From: Candidatus Gastranaerophilales bacterium
Lineage (GTDB): Bacteria; Cyanobacteriota; Vampirovibrionia; Gastranaerophilales; Gastranaerophilaceae
DNA: 54,193 bases
Direction: 5' to 3'
Assembly (NCBI GenBank): GCA_017467305.1
Contig: JAFTSM010000046.1
Location: forward strand, 1-54,193
The notes under the pieces were generated by a model. That model did no database searches. It had not been told where the DNA came from and saw only the letters and a list, made by a program, of their open reading frames with translations. Shown piece after piece: positions 8,983-17,613 of this stretch. The stretch's first letter is position 1. Each line of letters opens with the position of its first letter. A program made the position numbers and the translations under genes.

Positions 8983-10145
8983 TGAAAATATTAATTGCTG
9001 GTTCTGATTTAAATGCTTTTTTATTAGCTAAATATATAAAGATACAAGACTCAACTCACGATGTATATGTGACGACTGAAGAGCCTTGCGTTGATGAATC
9101 ATATACTTCTATTAATATTAGAGAAAACGATGTAGCTTCAATCTGTGATTTTGTAAAATATAATCAGATAGAATTTACTATTGTGACTTCTCAACTTTCA
9201 ATAATTAATGGTATTGCAGATATATTTAAAAAGGAAGGATTTCCTATCTTTGCGCCGTTTGCAGAAGCTGCAAGAATAACATTCTTTAACAGTATTGCAA
9301 AAAAAATAATGTATAAATTGAAAATTAATACTCCAAAGTTTGGTATTTTCGATAGAGAGAATCTTGCTTTAGAGTACGTTCGCCGTTCTCGTTTTCCAAT
9401 TGTTATTGAAAATGATTTTACACTTTTAGCTCGTGAGTGTAGCATTTGTAAAACATATTCAGAAGCAAAATTGGGTCTTCAAAAAGTATTTGAAAATGGT
9501 AATGAAAAAATAGTTATCGAAAATTATATGGATACAGAGCCTTTATATATCTATTTTGTAACTGACGGTTTTAATGCTTTGCCTCTTGTATCAATAGAAA
9601 GAACATCTGGTGAAAACTTTTCTATAGCGGTATCGCCAAGTAATAAGATAACAGAAAATATACTTATTAAAATATTAAAGCAAGCAATATATCCTTTGTT
9701 AGATGATATTTCAAAATTTGCTTGTGGATATACTGGTATAATTGGCTTAAAGGTAAAATTAGTAAAAGATACTTTTGCAATATTAGAGTTCTATAATGGA
9801 TTTCAATATTATGATTTTCAATCTTTTATTTCTCTTTCAGAAGAAAATATTGTAGATGTTTTGTATTCGGCAGCAAATGGTAGTCTTGCTGATGATTATG
9901 ATTATATTCATCTCAAAGATGCGTTTTCATATTCTGTTGCAGTAAATAAATCAGAAGTTATAGAACACTTTGAAGATGATGAATTTATTCATAGTGAGGA
10001 TTCTGAAAAAATAATATTGACAAATACAGCCTCTACTTTGACATATGCCAAAACAAATTTAATGGATTATTTGCAAGAATTTTGCTCAAAAGATGTTTAT
10101 AATAGAATTATTCATGCGGAAGACAAAAAGGAATTAAGAATTTGA
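8982..10145 (+). CDS. degenerate PurD-like ATP-grasp protein (probable pseudoenzyme)
   Basis: 387-residue protein that follows the layout of phosphoribosylamine-glycine ligase: N-terminal Rossmann-like part (MKILIAGSDLNAFLLAKYIK), IEFTIVTSQLSIINGIADIF, then an ATP-grasp-like region (about 100-280) with FNSIAKKIMYKLKINTPKFG, IVIENYMDTEPLYIYFVTDG and ILEFYNGFQYYDFQ. The motifs that define active PurD are altered: the N-terminal glycine-rich GGREHA is SDLNA, the KADGLAAGKGV loop is ENDFTLLARECS (143-154), the GPNTGGMGA segment is missing, and the E-x-N-x-R-F-G-D-P-E metal motif is EFYNGFQYYD. The C-terminal 100 residues do not look like PurD. ATP binding or catalysis is therefore doubtful. The frame is intact and coupled to aroH (1-nt overlap) and ylxR (4-nt overlap). 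Confidence 0.7.
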   Translation: MKILIAGSDLNAFLLAKYIKIQDSTHDVYVTTEEPCVDESYTSINIRENDVASICDFVKYNQIEFTIVTSQLSIINGIADIFKKEGFPIFAPFAEAARITFFNSIAKKIMYKLKINTPKFGIFDRENLALEYVRRSRFPIVIENDFTLLARECSICKTYSEAKLGLQKVFENGNEKIVIENYMDTEPLYIYFVTDGFNALPLVSIERTSGENFSIAVSPSNKITENILIKILKQAIYPLLDDISKFACGYTGIIGLKVKLVKDTFAILEFYNGFQYYDFQSFISLSEENIVDVLYSAANGSLADDYDYIHLKDAFSYSVAVNKSEVIEHFEDDEFIHSEDSEKIILTNTASTLTYAKTNLMDYLQEFCSKDVYNRIIHAEDKKELRI

Positions 10146-10405
10146 AACAGAATCGAAAATTTTTAAGACAATGTGTCTTTTGTAGAGAATACAAATCAAA
10201 AGAAGATTTAATTAGAATAACAAAAACAAAAGAGGGTTTCGTTGAAATTAACAATGCTGGTGATGTTCAAGGGCGTTCTGTGTATATATGTAAAAATGCA
10301 GAATGTATTAAAAATGCCTTAAAAAAGAAGAAAATAGAGGGTTCTCTAAAGTCAAATCTTCCCGAAAGTATAAAAGAAGAGTTGTCTACTGTACTTAAAA
10401 ACTAA
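10142..10405 (+). CDS. ylxR: YlxR/RnpM-family RNA-binding protein
   Basis: 87-residue basic protein of the DUF448 family, which sits between nusA and infB in many bacteria and binds RNA (reported as an RNase P modulator). Signature: RQCVFCREYKSKEDLIRI (two Cys at 11 and 14) and VQGRSVYICKNAECIKNALKKKKI. The TTG start overlaps the previous stop (TTGA) and has AAGGA about 10 nt upstream; no better start exists before the conserved Cys pair. Its place directly before infB supports the call. nusA and rimP are not upstream here. Confidence 0.9.
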   Translation: MKQNRKFLRQCVFCREYKSKEDLIRITKTKEGFVEINNAGDVQGRSVYICKNAECIKNALKKKKIEGSLKSNLPESIKEELSTVLKN

Positions 10406-10454
10406 ATTGTGTTACAACTATTATATGGTTGTATAAATAAAACGGGAAAATATA

Positions 10455-13148
10455 ATGACAGTTGAAAATAAAAGAGTTTACGAACTAGCTAAAGAATATG
10501 ACATGAGTAATAAAGATTTTATTGAGTATCTAGATCAAAAACTAGATATAAAAGTAAAGTCACATTCAAGCAATTTGTCACCAGCTCAAATTGATAAAAT
10601 TAAAGCATCTTTTTCTAAAGCAAAAAATAATGAAACAGCAAAGAAGCCTAAAGCTTTTATTATTAAGAAAGCTAAGCCAGCTCATGAAGAAGTTAAAAAA
10701 GAAGAAACTCCCGTAAAAAAAGAAGAACCAGTTTTAGTTGCACCTAAAAAAGAAATTGAACAACCAAAAGAAACTCCCGTAGAAGTTAAAGCTGAAGAAA
10801 TAAAGCAAGAAATACAACCAAAAGAAGAGGAAAAGAAATCGGAAGTTCCTCAAATTCGTTCATTATTAGAGTACAACAACCGTAATAGCCAACAAAAAAG
10901 AAAACAAGAAATGTTAGCTAAACAACGTGCTCAAGAAGAACGTAATCAGCAACAACAAAAACGTGAACAACAACGTCCAAATGGTTCAAAATTCCCGCCA
11001 CGTAACCCTAATGAACGCACAAATCGTCCGGAGCGTGCTGATAGACCGGAACAACGTGGAGAAAGAAAACCATTTGATAGAAATAATAGACCTCAAGAAG
11101 GGAATAAAGAACAACGTCCGGATAGACCAGAAAGACCAATGGGACCTAAAAAACCTATCCAGCATCACGTGATATCTCAAGATATTTATGAAGGAAAAGG
11201 TGGTCAAAATCCAAATTCAAAGAAAAAAGGACCTAAAGATAAGAAAAAACAATATAAAAATAAAGAAGAAGAACAAGAATTAATTAGCTTAGAAAAAGCT
11301 ATATCTCAGAAGCACAAGAAAAAATCAAAAGATGAAGGTGCTGCTGAGGTAATTACTCAAGTTGTTATTAATCAACCAATTACAGTTGGTGAATTGGCTG
11401 AAAAGATAAAGAAAACACCTGCTGAAATTGTTAAATTCTTAATGATGCAAGGTATTTTAAGTACAGTAAATGAAATCATTTCTGTAGAAACTCAAAAGAA
11501 AATTTGCGAAAGCTTTGAACTAGAAGTTCTTGAAGAAGACTTAGAAGAATACATGCAACAAGAGCTTGAAAAAGAAGAAAAAGCAAAAGCATTAAGCGAA
11601 GTTGATGAGTCATTATTAGAAACAAGAGCTCCTGTAATTAGTATTATGGGACACGTAGACCACGGTAAAACAACACTTTTAGACTCAATTCGTGCTTCTA
11701 AACACAAAATTGTAGCAACAGAGGTTGGTGGTATTACTCAATCTATCGGTGCTTATTCTGTATATTTAGATGATGACCAAAATAAGAAAATTGTATTTGT
11801 AGATACTCCTGGTCACGAAGCGTTTACAGAAATGAGAGCTAGAGGTGCTAAAGCTACTGATATTGCTATCTTAGTTGTAGCTGCAGATGATGGTATTATG
11901 CCACAAACTATTGAAGCTATTAACCACGCAAGAGCAGCTGAAGTTCCAATTATTGTTGCAGTTAACAAAATTGATAAACCGAGTGCAGACCCAGATAAAA
12001 TTCTTCAACAATTAACTGAATATGGCTTAGTTCCAGAAGAATGGGGCGGTGATACTATTTGCGTTAAAGTAAGTGCGCTTCAAGGTAAAGGTATTGATGA
12101 ATTATTAGAATACATCTTATTGTTAGCTGAAGTACAAAATTTACGTGCAAATAAATCAGCGTTAGCTTCTGGTGTTATTATCGAAGCTAAATTAGATAAA
12201 GGTAAAGGTCCAGTTGCTACATTATTAGTTCAAAATGGTACACTTCATACTGGTGATTGCTTCGTTGTTGGTAATGTATGTGGTAGAGTTAGAGCACTAC
12301 TTTCTGATTCTGGCGAAAGAATTAAAGATGCTGGTCCATCTACTCCAGTTGAAATTTTAGGTTTAACAGAAGTTCCTCAAGCTGGTGATTACTTTGAAGC
12401 AGTTGAAAATGAAAAAGTAATGAGAACTATCTGGCAAGAAAGAAAAGAAAAAGAAAGAAATTCTAAACTTGATGCAATGAAACCAGCTCATATTAGAAAT
12501 GAACAAGTTGGTAATTCTGAAGATAATATTAAGAGATTAAACTTAATCATTAAAGCAAATACTCATGGTGCTGCAGAAGCTGTATCACAAGGTGTTTCTC
12601 AGTTAGAATCTAAAGAAATTATTACTAAAATAGTTCACGTAGGTGTTGGTGATATTTCTGAAGCAGACGTTATGTTAGCAAGTGCAAGTAACGCTATTAT
12701 TTTAGGCTTTACTGTTAAAGAAGATGCAAACGCTCAAGCCGCTGCTGAAAAACAAAATGTAACTATTAAAAAATACAATATTATTTACCAAGTATTAGAA
12801 GACTTAGAAAGAACAATGTTAAATCTTCTACAGCCAGAAATTAAAGAGGTATATCTTGGTCAAGCTGAAGTTAGACAAATCTTCACAGTTGGTAAAACAA
12901 CTAAGATTGCTGGTTGTTATATTACTGAAGGTAAAATTATCAGAAATAAAACAGCGGTTGTTATCCGTAATGGTATGGAAGTATTTAAAGGTCAAATTGA
13001 CCAACTTAAACGTTTCAAAGATGACGTTAAAGAAGTTGCTCAAGGCTTTGAATGTGGTATTTCTTTTGCTAAGTTTAATGACTTACAAGAAGGTGATATC
13101 ATTAAAGTAACAACAACTGAAGAAATTGAAAGACAAGTATTAGTATAG
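10455..13148 (+). CDS. infB: translation initiation factor IF-2
   Basis: GTPase that places fMet-tRNA on the 30S subunit and promotes subunit joining. 897 residues. It has an IF2_N module at 1-55, a long low-complexity linker (about 60-290) rich in K, E, P, Q, R and N, and a second IF2_N-like module ([20 protein letters not shown]). The G domain carries GHVDHGKT (P-loop), DTPGHEAF and NKID, followed by the beta-barrel and C-terminal tRNA-binding domains. It is followed by rbfA and truB as in most bacteria. Confidence 0.97.
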   Translation: MTVENKRVYELAKEYDMSNKDFIEYLDQKLDIKVKSHSSNLSPAQIDKIKASFSKAKNNETAKKPKAFIIKKAKPAHEEVKKEETPVKKEEPVLVAPKKEIEQPKETPVEVKAEEIKQEIQPKEEEKKSEVPQIRSLLEYNNRNSQQKRKQEMLAKQRAQEERNQQQQKREQQRPNGSKFPPRNPNERTNRPERADRPEQRGERKPFDRNNRPQEGNKEQRPDRPERPMGPKKPIQHHVISQDIYEGKGGQNPNSKKKGPKDKKKQYKNKEEEQELISLEKAISQKHKKKSKDEGAAEVITQVVINQPITVGELAEKIKKTPAEIVKFLMMQGILSTVNEIISVETQKKICESFELEVLEEDLEEYMQQELEKEEKAKALSEVDESLLETRAPVISIMGHVDHGKTTLLDSIRASKHKIVATEVGGITQSIGAYSVYLDDDQNKKIVFVDTPGHEAFTEMRARGAKATDIAILVVAADDGIMPQTIEAINHARAAEVPIIVAVNKIDKPSADPDKILQQLTEYGLVPEEWGGDTICVKVSALQGKGIDELLEYILLLAEVQNLRANKSALASGVIIEAKLDKGKGPVATLLVQNGTLHTGDCFVVGNVCGRVRALLSDSGERIKDAGPSTPVEILGLTEVPQAGDYFEAVENEKVMRTIWQERKEKERNSKLDAMKPAHIRNEQVGNSEDNIKRLNLIIKANTHGAAEAVSQGVSQLESKEIITKIVHVGVGDISEADVMLASASNAIILGFTVKEDANAQAAAEKQNVTIKKYNIIYQVLEDLERTMLNLLQPEIKEVYLGQAEVRQIFTVGKTTKIAGCYITEGKIIRNKTAVVIRNGMEVFKGQIDQLKRFKDDVKEVAQGFECGISFAKFNDLQEGDIIKVTTTEEIERQVLV

Positions 13149-13159
13149 GTAAGGTAAAT

Positions 13160-13510
13160 ATGTCTTTAAGAAATGAACGTGTAAGAAAAACATTAATGAA
13201 AGAAATTGCAGATATTATTCAAAAAGAATTGAGAGATTCAAGAATTAATGGTGTTGTTTCAATTACTGATGTTGAAATGTCTCATGATAATTCATTTGCA
13301 AAGGTATATTATTCAGTATTAGCTGGTGAACAAGATAAGGCTAATACAATAAAAGCTATTACAGATAATACTTCTAAAGTTAGATATGAAGTTGGTAAAC
13401 GTATCCGTTTAAGAGTTACACCTGAATTAAGGTTTATTCCAGATGATTCTCTTGAACGTGGTGCACACGTTACTGATTTGATTAATAAAATTTCAAGAGG
13501 CGAGATTTAA
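13160..13510 (+). CDS. rbfA: 30S ribosome-binding factor A
   Basis: KH-fold protein for late 16S rRNA/30S maturation. 116 residues, with RNERVRKTLMKEIADIIQKE, DVEMSHDNSFAKVYYSVL and the conserved RLRVTPELRFIPDDSLERG block. It lies 11 nt after infB and its stop abuts the TTG of truB, the classical infB-rbfA-truB arrangement. Confidence 0.95.
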   Translation: MSLRNERVRKTLMKEIADIIQKELRDSRINGVVSITDVEMSHDNSFAKVYYSVLAGEQDKANTIKAITDNTSKVRYEVGKRIRLRVTPELRFIPDDSLERGAHVTDLINKISRGEI

Positions 13511-14368
13511 TTGTTCGGTTTTTTGAACGTAAATAAACCGTCTGGAATAACTTCTCACAAAGTTATTTCAATCTTGCGTAAACTAACTGGTATAAAACAA
13601 ATTGGGCATGCTGGTACTTTAGACCCATTAGCTTCTGGTGTTTTACCTATTGCTATTGGTAAAGCTTCGAAATTAATTGATTATTTAGAAGAAGATAAAG
13701 CATATCAAGTTGGAATGTATCTTGGTAGAGTCTCTGATACATATGACACTGAAGGAAAAGTTGAAGAGACTGGTGAGAGAAAAGTAACTTTGGAAGAAAT
13801 TGAAGTAATTCTGCCTAAATTTCGTGGTGAAACAAAACAGGTACCACCAGCTTTTTCAGCTGTTCATTATAATGGTAAAAGGCTTTATGAATTAGCAAGA
13901 AGTGGCAATATTCCAGATGATATTCCGTCAAGGGATATTGTTATTTATAAAAATGAACTAATTTCATTTGATTATAAAAATCAGATTTTGAAATTAGATA
14001 TAGAATGTTCAAAAGGCACTTATATAAGGACTATAGTCAATGATATCGGGCAGGAACTTGGTTGTGGTGCTGTTATGTTTGAACTTATTAGGACAAAATC
14101 GTCTGGAATGTTTTTAAAAGATGCTTTGATTCTTTCTGATAATATCAGTATAGAAGATATAAAAAGTGCTCTTTTTAACCCTCTGGGGGTTCTTAAAATG
14201 CAAACTTATGAAATAAATGAATATGAATATAATAAGTTATTAAATGGAAATAAGTTTAAAAATAGAAAAAATGTAAAAGGTGATATTCTGTTGACTCAAA
14301 ATAATAAAGTTATGTCGTTAGCTGTTGCAGATAGTGAGGTAATTCAACCAAAGAAGGTGTTACTATGA
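13511..14368 (+). CDS. truB: tRNA pseudouridine-55 synthase
   Basis: Makes pseudouridine 55 in the T loop of tRNAs. 285 residues. The catalytic aspartate is D38 in GHAGTLDPLASGVLP; other motifs are NVNKPSGITSH at the N-terminus, PPAFSAVHYNGKRLYELAR and CSKGTYIRTIVNDIG. TTG start directly after the rbfA stop, with AGAGG upstream. The 3' end overlaps the next ATG by 4 nt (ATGA). Confidence 0.95.
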   Translation: MFGFLNVNKPSGITSHKVISILRKLTGIKQIGHAGTLDPLASGVLPIAIGKASKLIDYLEEDKAYQVGMYLGRVSDTYDTEGKVEETGERKVTLEEIEVILPKFRGETKQVPPAFSAVHYNGKRLYELARSGNIPDDIPSRDIVIYKNELISFDYKNQILKLDIECSKGTYIRTIVNDIGQELGCGAVMFELIRTKSSGMFLKDALILSDNISIEDIKSALFNPLGVLKMQTYEINEYEYNKLLNGNKFKNRKNVKGDILLTQNNKVMSLAVADSEVIQPKKVLL

Positions 14369-15216
14369 AAAAAGTAGTTCTTTTTCTTTCTTTTCTATTT
14401 ATTCCTTCATTTGTATTTGCAGACGAATGTACTATTACTTGTCCAAATGAGAGTTTAAAAATAATAGAAAATGAAAATGCTGTTGCTAAATTTACGGGCT
14501 TTAATTTTTTAACAAAAAAGGTTGTTGAGCTTGTAATAGAAAAGGAATTAAAGGAAGAATTAGAGTCTAAATTTAATGCTGATTTAGAACTTTTTACTGT
14601 TGGCAGGTTAAAAAATGGAGAATTTAAAGGATTAACTTTAAAAAGTAAAAATTTAAAATATAGTTCTTTGAGTGTTTCTAATTTTATTGCTGAAACAGTT
14701 TGCCCATATAATAAAATTGTTTATCAAAATAAAAAGGTTTACTATCCTTATGAATTGCCATTTAAATTTAGTGGAAAAATTACTAATATAGATTTAAAAA
14801 ATACAATTGATTCTTACGAGTTTCAACGAGTGCTTGAAAAATCAGCACTTAGAATTAATAATTTTACAAGCTTTAGAGTTTTAGAGCCTAAAATCACATT
14901 GAAGGATAATAAACTCAATTTTGAAATTCCAATAAAAACATTTTTATCAAAAGAACCTATGTATTTTAATGTTATATCTGATATTGCTGTTAATAAAAAT
15001 GAAATTGTGTTAAAAGATACCACATTTTCATCAAAAAGTAATATAATAAACATAGATATTTTAGGTGGTTTAGTAAATAAAATAAATCCTGTTGCATTTC
15101 AAAATACAACAATTAATAGCAAGTATTGTAAGTTGTATATAACAAATGCAAAAATCGAAAACAATGAAATTAAGGTAGAAGGTACTTTTATAATTAATCA
15201 AAATTACGGAAGGTGA
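14365..15216 (+). CDS. exported DUF2993-like protein
   Basis: 283 residues with a clear signal peptide (MKKVVLFLSFLFIPSFVFA, cleavage before DEC). The mature part has alternating beta segments and a central block (LFTVGRLKNGEFKGLTLKSK, later LNFEIPIKTFLSKEPMYFNV) that resembles DUF2993/LmeA, a family of periplasmic lipid-binding-like proteins common in Cyanobacteria and Actinobacteria. This assignment is by pattern only. It is coupled to truB by a 4-nt overlap and is followed 1 nt later by another envelope protein, so the two may act in the same compartment. Confidence 0.6.
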   Translation: MKKVVLFLSFLFIPSFVFADECTITCPNESLKIIENENAVAKFTGFNFLTKKVVELVIEKELKEELESKFNADLELFTVGRLKNGEFKGLTLKSKNLKYSSLSVSNFIAETVCPYNKIVYQNKKVYYPYELPFKFSGKITNIDLKNTIDSYEFQRVLEKSALRINNFTSFRVLEPKITLKDNKLNFEIPIKTFLSKEPMYFNVISDIAVNKNEIVLKDTTFSSKSNIINIDILGGLVNKINPVAFQNTTINSKYCKLYITNAKIENNEIKVEGTFIINQNYGR

Positions 15217-15217
15217 A

Positions 15218-15865
15218 ATGAGTAATTTTTCAAAGATAGTAATGACAATAATATTAGTTCTTTCATTTTTCTTTGTAAAAGAAAAATGGGGAAATGATAT
15301 TTCAAATTTTATATCTTCAATAACTTCACTTCCTAAATTTGAATTTAAACTTCCAGAAATGCCGAAGAAAGAAGAAAAACAAAAGGAAGAGGTTGTTAAA
15401 AAGCCTACAGAGGTTCTTGTAAAAACTGAGGTTGCAAAAGAAAAAACAACTGTAGATATTTATTTCTTGGCGTTAGATGCAAATGATAATGGTATTTATA
15501 AAAAAGTACAAAGAGAAGTTCCAGCTGGAGAAAATAAGCTTGAATATGCAATAAAAGAACTTCTAAAAGGTCCAAATTTGGTCGAAAAATCTACTGGTGC
15601 ATATAGTGAAGTTCCTAAAACAACAAAGCTTCTTGGCGTTAAACAAACTGGAAATAAGGTTGTAATTGATTTTGATTCTGACTTCCAATATGGTGGTGGA
15701 ACAGATAGTATTTATTCAAGAATGATGCAATTAATAAAAACATCTTTAGCTAATACAAAAGGAAAACAGATTTATTTATACTTAGACGGTAAACAAGTAA
15801 ATGTTATTGGTGGTGAAGGTATTATGATTTCTCAACCTTTAACAGAAAAATCTTTAGAAATTTAA
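15218..15865 (+). CDS. membrane-anchored GerMN-domain protein
   Basis: 215 residues: one N-terminal membrane anchor (about 6-22), a K/E/P-rich linker (about 45-75), then a GerMN domain: VDIYFLALDAND, REVPAGENKLEYAIKELLKGP, SEVPKTTKLLGVKQTGNKVVIDF and the terminal IYLYLDGKQVNVIGGEGI. GerMN occurs in spore germination protein GerM and in LpqB-type and cyanobacterial envelope proteins; it is not itself evidence of sporulation. It probably faces the periplasm. No lipobox cysteine is seen. Confidence 0.75.
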   Translation: MSNFSKIVMTIILVLSFFFVKEKWGNDISNFISSITSLPKFEFKLPEMPKKEEKQKEEVVKKPTEVLVKTEVAKEKTTVDIYFLALDANDNGIYKKVQREVPAGENKLEYAIKELLKGPNLVEKSTGAYSEVPKTTKLLGVKQTGNKVVIDFDSDFQYGGGTDSIYSRMMQLIKTSLANTKGKQIYLYLDGKQVNVIGGEGIMISQPLTEKSLEI

Positions 15866-15913
15866 AAAAAGAAAATATGTTAGTCTTTTATAGTTAAGAG
15901 TGTGCCAAAATCT

Positions 15914-15934
15914 CTCCATAGTCAAATTATGGAG
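15914..15934 (+). promoter_or_regulatory. hairpin covering the Shine-Dalgarno of the LuxR-type gene
   Basis: CTCCATA (15914-15920) and TATGGAG (15928-15934) form a perfect 7-bp stem with a 7-nt loop. The right arm contains most of the GGAGG ribosome-binding site (15931-15935) of the gene starting at 15942. In RNA this would hide the ribosome site; as DNA it could equally be an operator. Confidence 0.5.
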
Positions 15935-15941
15935 GAAAATT

Positions 15942-16184
15942 ATGACTGGTATATTTAGTACTAATCCATTTAGAAATGGAAAAAATTACAATCTTACAGA
16001 TAGGGAGCTGGAAGTTTTAGAACTTCTAGTACAAGGAAAAACAAATGCCGAAATTGCAGAAGAATTGTGTATTACAGTGCATACTATTAAAGTTTATGTT
16101 GCGAATATCTTGCAAAAGCTTAAAGTACGGGATAGAGTTCAAATTGTAATTAAAGCAATATCTGAAAAACTTGTTGACATTTGA
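15942..16184 (+). CDS. LuxR/GerE-type HTH-only transcription regulator
   Basis: 80-residue protein that is almost entirely a LuxR-family DNA-binding domain: LTDRELEVLELLVQGKTNAE (about 17-36), then IAEELCITVHTIKVYVANIL (recognition helix) and QKLKVRDRVQ. It has no receiver or autoinducer domain, like GerE. The ATG at 15942 is preferred to an upstream in-frame start at 15900 because GGAGG lies 6 nt before it and the extra 14 residues are not family-like. The stop codon lies inside a 13-bp inverted repeat. Neighbours suggest it controls itself and/or the Clp-repeat gene downstream. Confidence 0.85.
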   Translation: MTGIFSTNPFRNGKNYNLTDRELEVLELLVQGKTNAEIAEELCITVHTIKVYVANILQKLKVRDRVQIVIKAISEKLVDI

Positions 16185-16200
16185 TTACAAATGTCAACAA
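16171..16200. repeat. 13-bp perfect inverted repeat at the LuxR/Clp-repeat gene junction
   Basis: TTGTTGACATTTG (16171-16183), ATTA, CAAATGTCAACAA (16188-16200). It spans the stop codon of the HTH gene. No T-run follows, so it is not a classical terminator; it may be an operator or an attenuating hairpin. Its right half overlaps a weak promoter-like pair (ATTACA 16184-16189, 17 nt, TACTAT 16207-16212). Confidence 0.7.
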
Positions 16201-16205
16201 ATGTG

Positions 16206-16222
16206 GTACTATTTAATAGTAC
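16206..16222. repeat. second inverted repeat upstream of the Clp-repeat gene
   Basis: GTACTAT-TTA-ATAGTAC, a perfect 7-bp dyad 21 nt before the TTG start at 16243. It overlaps the possible -10 element and could be an operator. Confidence 0.5.
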
Positions 16223-16242
16223 ATTGTTTAAGGAATACAATT

Positions 16243-17613
16243 TTGTTTGAAAAGTTTACCGAAAAAGCTGTAGAAGTTGTAAAATCAGCACAAATATTGG
16301 CTATTGAGTATAATCACGAAAAAATTTACCCAGAGCATCTTTTATTGGCTTTATTAAATGATACGAATAGTATTGTTGTTAAGACTTTTTCTATATACAA
16401 AATAGAAATAGGTGAACTAAAAAAGGAAATTGAAACACTATTAAATAAGCGTGCTGTAATTAGACCTGCTGAGTTTGTTGTGTTTAGTGATTCTTCAAAG
16501 GATATTTTTTCTAGAACTTTAGAAATAGCTAAAGTTCTAGGTAACTCTTATGTAAAGCCAGAACATATTTTCTTGGCAATATGGGACTATCCTAAATTAG
16601 AATTAACAAGTGTTTTAAAAGAAAAAGGAATAGATGTAGATAAAATGAAATCAATGTTTTATAATATTTTATCTGCAAAGAAACCTAAAAAAATTAAACA
16701 TCCAGAGGCTATTGAAAAAAGAAGAAGAAATGATAAAAATGATAGCATTTTATCATTGATTGAAAATTCAGATAGCTCCAAAATATTTGATAGAGCAATT
16801 GCAAAGTTATCAACCTCGAATTATGAAATTTTAGGTACCGAGCAAATCATGCAATCTATTTTGGAGGATGATGAGTCTGAATTAACTAAAACTTTAGCTG
16901 AATTTGGTGTTACAGCTGAGACTTTTTCTACAAAGTTAAAAGAAATTTCATCAAGACAAGCCGAATTTGGAGATAAACAAATTATATTTACTCCTAATGC
17001 ACTTCAAACTCTAATGTATGCAATTGATATTATTAGAGAAGAAGGAAATGCTTCTATTTTGCCGGAACATATTATATTAGGTTTATTAAAATCTAAAAAA
17101 GGTATTGCATATAATATTTTAAAAGAATTAAATGTGAATGAATATCTTTTAGAAGATAAGATTATGCAACCTATGGAAAAACAAATAAATGAAACTTTAT
17201 ATATTATGAGACTTGCTAAGCAAGAAGCAAGAAGAATCGGAAACAGTGTTGTAGGTAGTGAACTAATACTTTTAGGAATTGTGTTAGAGTCAAATTCTAT
17301 AGCCGCTTCTGTACTTAGGGATTTAGGTGTAATAGTTAAAGATGCAAGAGATGTAATTGAAGAATTAATTGGATATTCTGATGATTATAATGCGTCTGAA
17401 ATAACATTTAGTCAAAGAGCTAAGTTAATACTTGAAGATGCGTGGAATATTGCAAAATCACAAAATAAGAAAAGAACTACAGCTGATGATTTGTTGATTG
17501 CAATATGTAACCAACCTGATTCTATTGCTATGAAAGCATTGACCAAATTAGGGGTAGACGCACTTGAAATCAGACAAGGTATTAAAAACAAGATTACAAA
17601 CTGCGGAATTTGA
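16243..17613 (+). CDS. ATPase-less protein with six Clp N-terminal repeats
   Basis: 456 residues, with no AAA+ domain, Walker motif or protease motif. It consists of three tandem ClpA/ClpC-type N-domains, each of two Clp repeats, at about 5-68, 82-143, 180-237, 248-308, 318-376 and 389-450. Diagnostic cores are IYPEHLLLALL, YVKPEHIFLAIW, ILPEHIILGLL and VVGSELILLGIV; the third module (RLAKQEARRIG... VIEELIG) is most like the N-domain of ClpC. The start is TTG 16243: it has AAGGA 8-9 nt upstream and yields MFEKFTEKAVEVVKSAQ, the standard ClpC N-terminus; the frame open further upstream is not family-like. N-domains bind substrates and adaptors, so an adaptor or client-binding role is inferred. 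Residues 145-170 form a basic linker. The 3' end overlaps rlhA by 50 nt. Confidence 0.85.
   Translation: MFEKFTEKAVEVVKSAQILAIEYNHEKIYPEHLLLALLNDTNSIVVKTFSIYKIEIGELKKEIETLLNKRAVIRPAEFVVFSDSSKDIFSRTLEIAKVLGNSYVKPEHIFLAIWDYPKLELTSVLKEKGIDVDKMKSMFYNILSAKKPKKIKHPEAIEKRRRNDKNDSILSLIENSDSSKIFDRAIAKLSTSNYEILGTEQIMQSILEDDESELTKTLAEFGVTAETFSTKLKEISSRQAEFGDKQIIFTPNALQTLMYAIDIIREEGNASILPEHIILGLLKSKKGIAYNILKELNVNEYLLEDKIMQPMEKQINETLYIMRLAKQEARRIGNSVVGSELILLGIVLESNSIAASVLRDLGVIVKDARDVIEELIGYSDDYNASEITFSQRAKLILEDAWNIAKSQNKKRTTADDLLIAICNQPDSIAMKALTKLGVDALEIRQGIKNKITNCGI

Noticed and set aside
12828-13110. Open frames on both strands inside the infB 3' end
   Set aside because: They are unsupported by ribosome sites and lie wholly within a conserved IF-2 domain; they are coding shadows.
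14365-15865. Sporulation locus (GerMN protein and GerE-like regulator close together)
   Set aside because: GerMN and HTH-only LuxR domains are common outside spore formers and no other sporulation gene is present.
16171-16242. Upstream in-frame start of the Clp-repeat protein
   Set aside because: The extra 24 residues run through the inverted repeats and are unlike any Clp N-terminus, while TTG 16243 has a good ribosome site and gives the family start.
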